From contig NZ_JAUSXN010000001.1 in the NCBI RefSeq assembly GCF_030816015.1, forward strand, positions 5,952,001-6,016,000: a stretch of 64,000 nucleotides of DNA, in the 5' to 3' direction. Below are positions 61,601 to 64,000 of the stretch, piece by piece (within the stretch, counting starts at the first letter, position 1; each line of letters opens with the position of its first letter). Position numbers and translations under genes: made by a program. Source of the stretch: Pedobacter sp. W3I1 (lineage in GTDB: Bacteria > Bacteroidota > Bacteroidia > Sphingobacteriales > Sphingobacteriaceae). Below the pieces are notes generated by a model. The model ran no database searches and was not told where the DNA came from. It worked only from the letters and a program-made list of their open reading frames with translations.

Positions 61601-61677
61601 TTGCCCGCAGAAAAAACAGGTAAAACGTTTAATGTAAACGCGGCAAAAAAAACAAGGCACGCCCATAAGTATCGCAT
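58663..61677 (-). CDS. SusC/RagA-like TonB-dependent receptor lacking the N-terminal carboxypeptidase-D-like domain
   Basis: 1004 residues, signal MRYLWACLVFFAAFTLNVLP ending VFSAG. It differs from the other three SusC proteins of the window: instead of the 80-residue carboxypeptidase-D-like domain, residues about 40-90 are a charged linker (QKDSLRKDSLEQIRKK), and no STN domain or clear TonB box is visible. The plug begins near 95 (LQQNLKGNFAGLYVQEPSGE) with a variant SusC signature VLKDLASTCIYGPRGVNGV (about 190). The barrel ends PIPRTYTLGVKMDL. It is the first gene of PUL II, behind a candidate promoter/operator at 61820-61855 and a 25-codon leader frame. Confidence 0.9.
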   Translation of the reverse strand: MRYLWACLVFFAAFTLNVLPVFSAGKKLHKGLTINYLIFQDTTKIKFVSQKDSLRKDSLEQIRKKTIYNKLSGGVQKETKDLSLFPAISLQQNLKGNFAGLYVQEPSGEPGSIQNMFIRGAAMPLLSKKDLYDAQPLVVLDGIPLVREHPFAFDTQQFDFNRIGPATNLLAGIDMNNIASVEVLKDLASTCIYGPRGVNGVIVLTSKTAVGKYRAISFNSYIGMVQKPTVNTINGKYENEFRQRFYDVYTTNGRYSDDEEYPVYLSDSLNNIYSGKSDWTDLYYKNALIYGVNFSLAGGTDRANFRFALGNTKSKGVADDTGIDRYSATFNINMKPTKWLLFSTMINANRLNRNRNKSLRDRFTQLNYFPDLSAPLPPNKDFYGSYLQQYTKGFDDNKTNSIQGYAKLEGTFGKFKVISSFNADYSEGYRDVFYARTLLQGNSYASNYYGFSQRLIVDNKVTYDLNLNKVHDFHFALGQSVQWDIYKYSNAYAYKGVNDYIKINLLDSKPKNDNGSDNGNYLTPVAFPRELTYRFLDKTEDNLLSFYGKADYSFNEKYFLSAILRLDGSSNAQPTSRWFYSPTISAAWNIKNEFLKDNRLVDDLVLRASVGRMGRTFSYDNYAQGPQYTASVGYTGNLTVPGYNAFGVLTRSYQFGWVGYGVPWSYSDQVNIGADAALLKNRLHLSVDLYSKTDKNQLIGIPAYAEYGYKQSIESGMSVNNMGIDVTISGQVIAKSKFSWSSALNFNHNSNELKALPRGLDQLIVGNRFLKVGQPVDQYWLLVNNGIYTSDADVPVVNGQKLKYKGIALKAGDPRWQDQNGDNTIDDNDKVLKGHSLPTIAGGFDNNFKYGNWSLGTSFYFNLGRKLINQEMASRFDFVNREGNTDINSVKEITFWEKRGDYSKYPLYNPWSTVIPYRADQDLFLENASFLKLRQVSLGYELGNLLNKKNIKISKFFVYGSVSNIFTITPYTGQDPELVSYDGIDTGYGQPIPRTYTLGVKMDL

Positions 61678-61719
61678 AGTTAATGGATCTTTAATTGGTA
61701 AAAAAATGATTTCTAAAAC

Positions 61720-61797
61720 TTATTTTTTTGGAAACGGCAAGATATATCCCAGGTTAAAAGGATAGGTACTTCTGTAGTAGTAGTTAGGTATTCTCAT
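61720..61797 (-). CDS. Possible 25-residue leader peptide ahead of PUL II
   Basis: ATG at 61797 opens a 25-codon frame encoding MRIPNYYYRSTYPFNLG, then YILPFPKK and TAA. Its start is about 16 bases after the transcription start expected from the promoter at 61820-61855, so it would be the first frame met by ribosomes. Four Tyr occur in the first 12 residues. There is no homologue to compare, and a chance frame is quite possible. The remaining 42 bases to susC hold no feature. Confidence 0.3.
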   Translation of the reverse strand: MRIPNYYYRSTYPFNLGYILPFPKK

Positions 61798-61819
61798 AAA
61801 ATTTAGTATTTGGTTAACT

Positions 61820-61855
61820 CAAATATATAATATACTAAAACGTTTTAATAACAAA
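61820..61855 (-). promoter_or_regulatory. Candidate PUL II promoter with embedded LacI-type operator
   Basis: On the minus strand TTTG (complement of 61852-61855) is followed 24 bases later by TATATTTG (61820-61827), matching the Bacteroidota -7 consensus TAnnTTTG; the spacer is longer than usual. The perfect 12-bp palindrome TAAAACGTTTTA (61836-61847) lies between the two elements, where a bound repressor would block RNA polymerase. Confidence 0.55.
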
Positions 61856-62053
61856 TTGTCATTTTTATGAAATTTTTATAAAACCGGGCAATAATATTTA
61901 ATTCTATTAAAATAATTGTCATCCAGACAGGTAAAAAAATAAATATTATCAGAATACTTTAAAAAATTAACATCCTATAAAACAGCATAAAAGGATATTT
62001 TTAGCCAAGAATTACAATAATTCGAACAATTTTATGTTGTAATTTCTTAAAAT

Positions 62054-62069
62054 ACTTAAACGTTTTAGT
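62054..62069. promoter_or_regulatory. Second AAACGTTT operator-like site upstream of PUL II
   Basis: ACTTAAACGTTTTAGT, a 16-bp palindrome with one mismatched pair, centred 220 bases (about 21 helical turns) upstream of the site at 61836-61847. The gene-free stretch 61678-62214 is otherwise AT-rich. Confidence 0.5.
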
Positions 62070-62214
62070 AAAAACCTGAAATATGGCGAAAGCAGTAAAA
62101 TTAAACTGCTTGTAATTGTTCGGGCACGAGCATAACCATTACCCTTATTATAGTATGCAAAAATTAACCGGGCGGCAATGGTGGTTTATACCGTAAACGA
62201 AGGGTTAAATTAAT

Positions 62215-63750
62215 TTATCTTTCAGTAGCCACCCGGTAGGTAGGATCTTCTATTATGTTTACTGCTATAATCTGATCAGCATTTTTTAGCAAGCGCTTAC
62301 AGTCGTTACTCAGGTGCTTTAACTGGAGTTTCTTATTAACTGACCTGTAGCGTTCAGTTAGCTTATTCAGCGCATCAATGCCCGACATATCAAATACACG
62401 GCTGTGCTTAAAATCAATTATGATATGCTGAGGGTCGTGGGCTACATCAAACAGCTCATTAAAATTAGCAATCGATCCAAAAAACAGAGGACCGAATATT
62501 TCGTAGGTTTTTACCCCATCGGCATCGATATGTTTACTGGTACGTATCCGTTTAGAACTTTCCCAGGCGAAAACAAGTGCCGAAATAATTACACCTATTA
62601 ATACAGCAAGGGCCAGGTTATGCAGCCAAATTGTAATTACAGCCACCAGAATACCGATGATAATATCCTGCACAGGCATTTTATTAATCACTTTAAAGCT
62701 CATCCATTCAAAAGTGCCAATGGCTACCATCATCATTACACCAACCAAGGCCGCCATAGGTACACGATCTATTACAGGAGCACCTACCAAAATAATAATC
62801 AGTATAGTTAAGGCCGCAATAATACCCGATAACCTTGCCCTCGCACCAGCTGAAAGATTAACCAGCGTTTGGGCAATCATTGGACAGCCACCCATACCCG
62901 TAAAAAAGCCGTTTGCAATATTGGCAATTCCTTGTGCAATACTCTCCCTGTTCCTATTCCCTTTAGTTTCTGTAATTTCATCAACCAGATTTAAGGTAAG
63001 CAGGCCTTCTGTTAAGCCCACACCGGCCATAATGAGTGAATAAGGAAAAATGGTTTTGAGCATATCCAGGTTCAGCGGTACTTCAGGAATATGAAATGGA
63101 GGAAACCCACCCTTTACTGAAGCAATATCCTTAACCAGTTTAGTGTCAATTCCAAAACATAAAACAATCAGAAAAACCGCAATAATAGCCACTAGTGAGG
63201 ATGGAATGGCTTTGGTTATTTTAGGGAGGATAATCACTATTGCTACCGTGAGCAATACCAAAGCCAACATAATATACAAAGGAGTACCACTTAACCACGC
63301 TATCCTGCCGTTAACAAGGATTTTGAACTGTTCTAACTGCGACATAAAAATAATAACCGCCAAACCGTTAACAAAGCCGAACATTACAGGCTGCGGAACC
63401 AGCCTGACAAATTTCCCAAGCTTAAACAACCCCACCATAATCTGAATTACTCCTGCTAAAGCCACTGCTGCAAAAACATACTCTATGCCCTGGCTTTTCA
63501 TTAAAGCAATAAGTACAATTACCGTTGCACCTGCCCCACCAGAAACCAAGCCTGGCCTTCCACCTAAAACTGCGGTTACCAAACCCATGATAAAAGCAGC
63601 ATATAAACCTGTTAAAGGAGGAAAACCTGCAAGAATAGCAAATGATAACGATTCGGGAATCATGGTCATGGCCACCGTTAAACCCGCAAGAATTTCGGTT
63701 TTATAATTTATTTTCTTAGAAAAATCGAAAAGTTGCAGGTAGGGTTTCAT
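62215..63750 (-). CDS. SulP-family anion transporter with STAS domain
   Basis: 511-residue inner-membrane protein. SulP opening MIPESLSFAILAGFPPLTGL (about 35-55) with the PLTGLYAAF motif of the substrate site, about 12-14 hydrophobic segments to residue 390, GGCPMIAQTLVNLSAG (about 295), and a C-terminal STAS domain (about 405-505, IIDFKHSRVFDMSGIDALNK). Members move sulfate, bicarbonate or dicarboxylates. No carbonic anhydrase or sulfate-assimilation gene is nearby, so the substrate stays open. It has its own transcription unit: a terminator precedes it (63806-63837), and the gap to PUL II contains operator-like sites. Confidence 0.92.
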   Translation of the reverse strand: MKPYLQLFDFSKKINYKTEILAGLTVAMTMIPESLSFAILAGFPPLTGLYAAFIMGLVTAVLGGRPGLVSGGAGATVIVLIALMKSQGIEYVFAAVALAGVIQIMVGLFKLGKFVRLVPQPVMFGFVNGLAVIIFMSQLEQFKILVNGRIAWLSGTPLYIMLALVLLTVAIVIILPKITKAIPSSLVAIIAVFLIVLCFGIDTKLVKDIASVKGGFPPFHIPEVPLNLDMLKTIFPYSLIMAGVGLTEGLLTLNLVDEITETKGNRNRESIAQGIANIANGFFTGMGGCPMIAQTLVNLSAGARARLSGIIAALTILIIILVGAPVIDRVPMAALVGVMMMVAIGTFEWMSFKVINKMPVQDIIIGILVAVITIWLHNLALAVLIGVIISALVFAWESSKRIRTSKHIDADGVKTYEIFGPLFFGSIANFNELFDVAHDPQHIIIDFKHSRVFDMSGIDALNKLTERYRSVNKKLQLKHLSNDCKRLLKNADQIIAVNIIEDPTYRVATER

Positions 63751-63805
63751 CAGTTAAATTATTTGCAGCTGCAAATATCTAAATTATAAGAACATTAATT
63801 CTACA

Positions 63806-63837
63806 ATAAAAATAGACGCTGAATAAAGTTCAGCGTC
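63806..63837 (-). terminator. Terminator of the gene entering at the right edge
   Basis: On the minus strand GACGCTGAA pairs perfectly with TTCAGCGTC around CTTTA and is followed by TATTTTTATT, 31 bases after the stop at 63868. Confidence 0.85.
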
Positions 63838-63867
63838 AGCAAGACAAATAAAAGATAGATGATGTAA

Positions 63868-64000
63868 CTATCTCGGGATAACGCTTTTGCGTTTAAGTTC
63901 ATCAAACAGATCGAAAAACATTTTTTCAGTATCGATATACTCGTGAAAGCCCATTCGCCTGGCTTTGGTACCATCAGAGAAGAAATCGTAGTCCCATGAA
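63868..64000 (-). CDS. C-terminal fragment of a probable SDR/NAD-dependent epimerase-type protein
   Basis: Only the last 43 codons before TAG are in the window; the gene continues beyond the right edge. They read SWDYDFFSDGTKARRMGF, HEYIDTEKMFFDLFDELKRK and SVIPR. The WDYDF-SD-TKARR-GFHEY pattern with a terminal helix resembles the C-terminus of extended SDR proteins (NAD-dependent epimerase/dehydratase type) that I recall, but the nucleotide-binding part is not visible, so the call is tentative. Confidence 0.5.
   Translation of the reverse strand, partial: SWDYDFFSDGTKARRMGFHEYIDTEKMFFDLFDELKRKSVIPR

Overview
The window looks like a chromosomal segment of a Bacteroidota, most likely a Sphingobacteriaceae (Pedobacter-like) bacterium. 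The support is four SusC/RagA TonB-dependent receptors each followed by a SusD-type lipoprotein, many lipoproteins with a Cys-Lys-Lys mature end, ECF sigma/FecR regulation, AT-rich leaders without Shine-Dalgarno sequences, and the gene order tRNA-Gln, prs, rplY. Species assignment is inference.

Layout. (1) 0-12 kb, housekeeping: rplY, prs and tRNA-Gln on the minus strand, two tandem GT117/DUF2723 membrane glycosyltransferase-like genes on the plus strand, accA, and a secreted S10 serine carboxypeptidase broken by a one-base frameshift. (2) 12-20 kb: a minus-strand ECF sigma - FecR - SusC (with STN domain) - SusD unit, in which sigma and anti-sigma genes are separated by three tandem copies of a roughly 385-bp non-coding repeat. 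(3) 20.3-38.1 kb: a starch/maltodextrin utilisation locus (PUL I): LacI regulator, susC, susD, susE, neopullulanase-like GH13, beta-phosphoglucomutase, GH65 maltose phosphorylase, GH13, SLC45-like MFS transporter and a lipoprotein GH13. Inferred flow: SusCDE capture glucans, GH13 enzymes cut them, the MFS protein imports maltose/oligosaccharides, GH65 makes beta-glucose-1-P plus glucose, and PgmB gives glucose-6-P. Two strong palindromes with central CG lie between lacI and susC. (4) 38.4-40.5 kb: a lone receiver domain, a small conserved-looking protein without an obvious start codon, and DNA polymerase IV. (5) 41-61.7 kb: a second, twelve-gene, all-minus-strand locus (PUL II). It has two SusCD pairs, two fasciclin-domain lipoproteins, DUF5007, TIG/delta-60, a phosphatase-fold/DUF4983 protein, DUF1735+PA14, PKD+F5/8C and a GtaA-like DUF4965 protein. 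It holds no recognisable glycosidase of a known GH family, so its substrate is unknown. It is the best candidate in the window for an undescribed system. AAACGTTT-type palindromes overlap plausible promoters at its head and before its last gene. (6) 62.2-64 kb: a SulP anion transporter and the C-terminal end of a probable SDR/epimerase gene.

Two cross-cutting features stand out. First, the intergenic regions carry many families of repeats: REP-like 22-bp palindromes, a large repeat with an inverted core, heptad-like low-complexity repeats and boilerplate inverted repeats. Several run into coding sequence, where they supply N-terminal residues, a start or a stop codon. Second, three genes (S10 peptidase, FAS1-F5/8C lipoprotein, SusD of the first PUL II pair) are each broken by exactly one surplus base in a short homopolymer. 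This could be real decay or assembly error.
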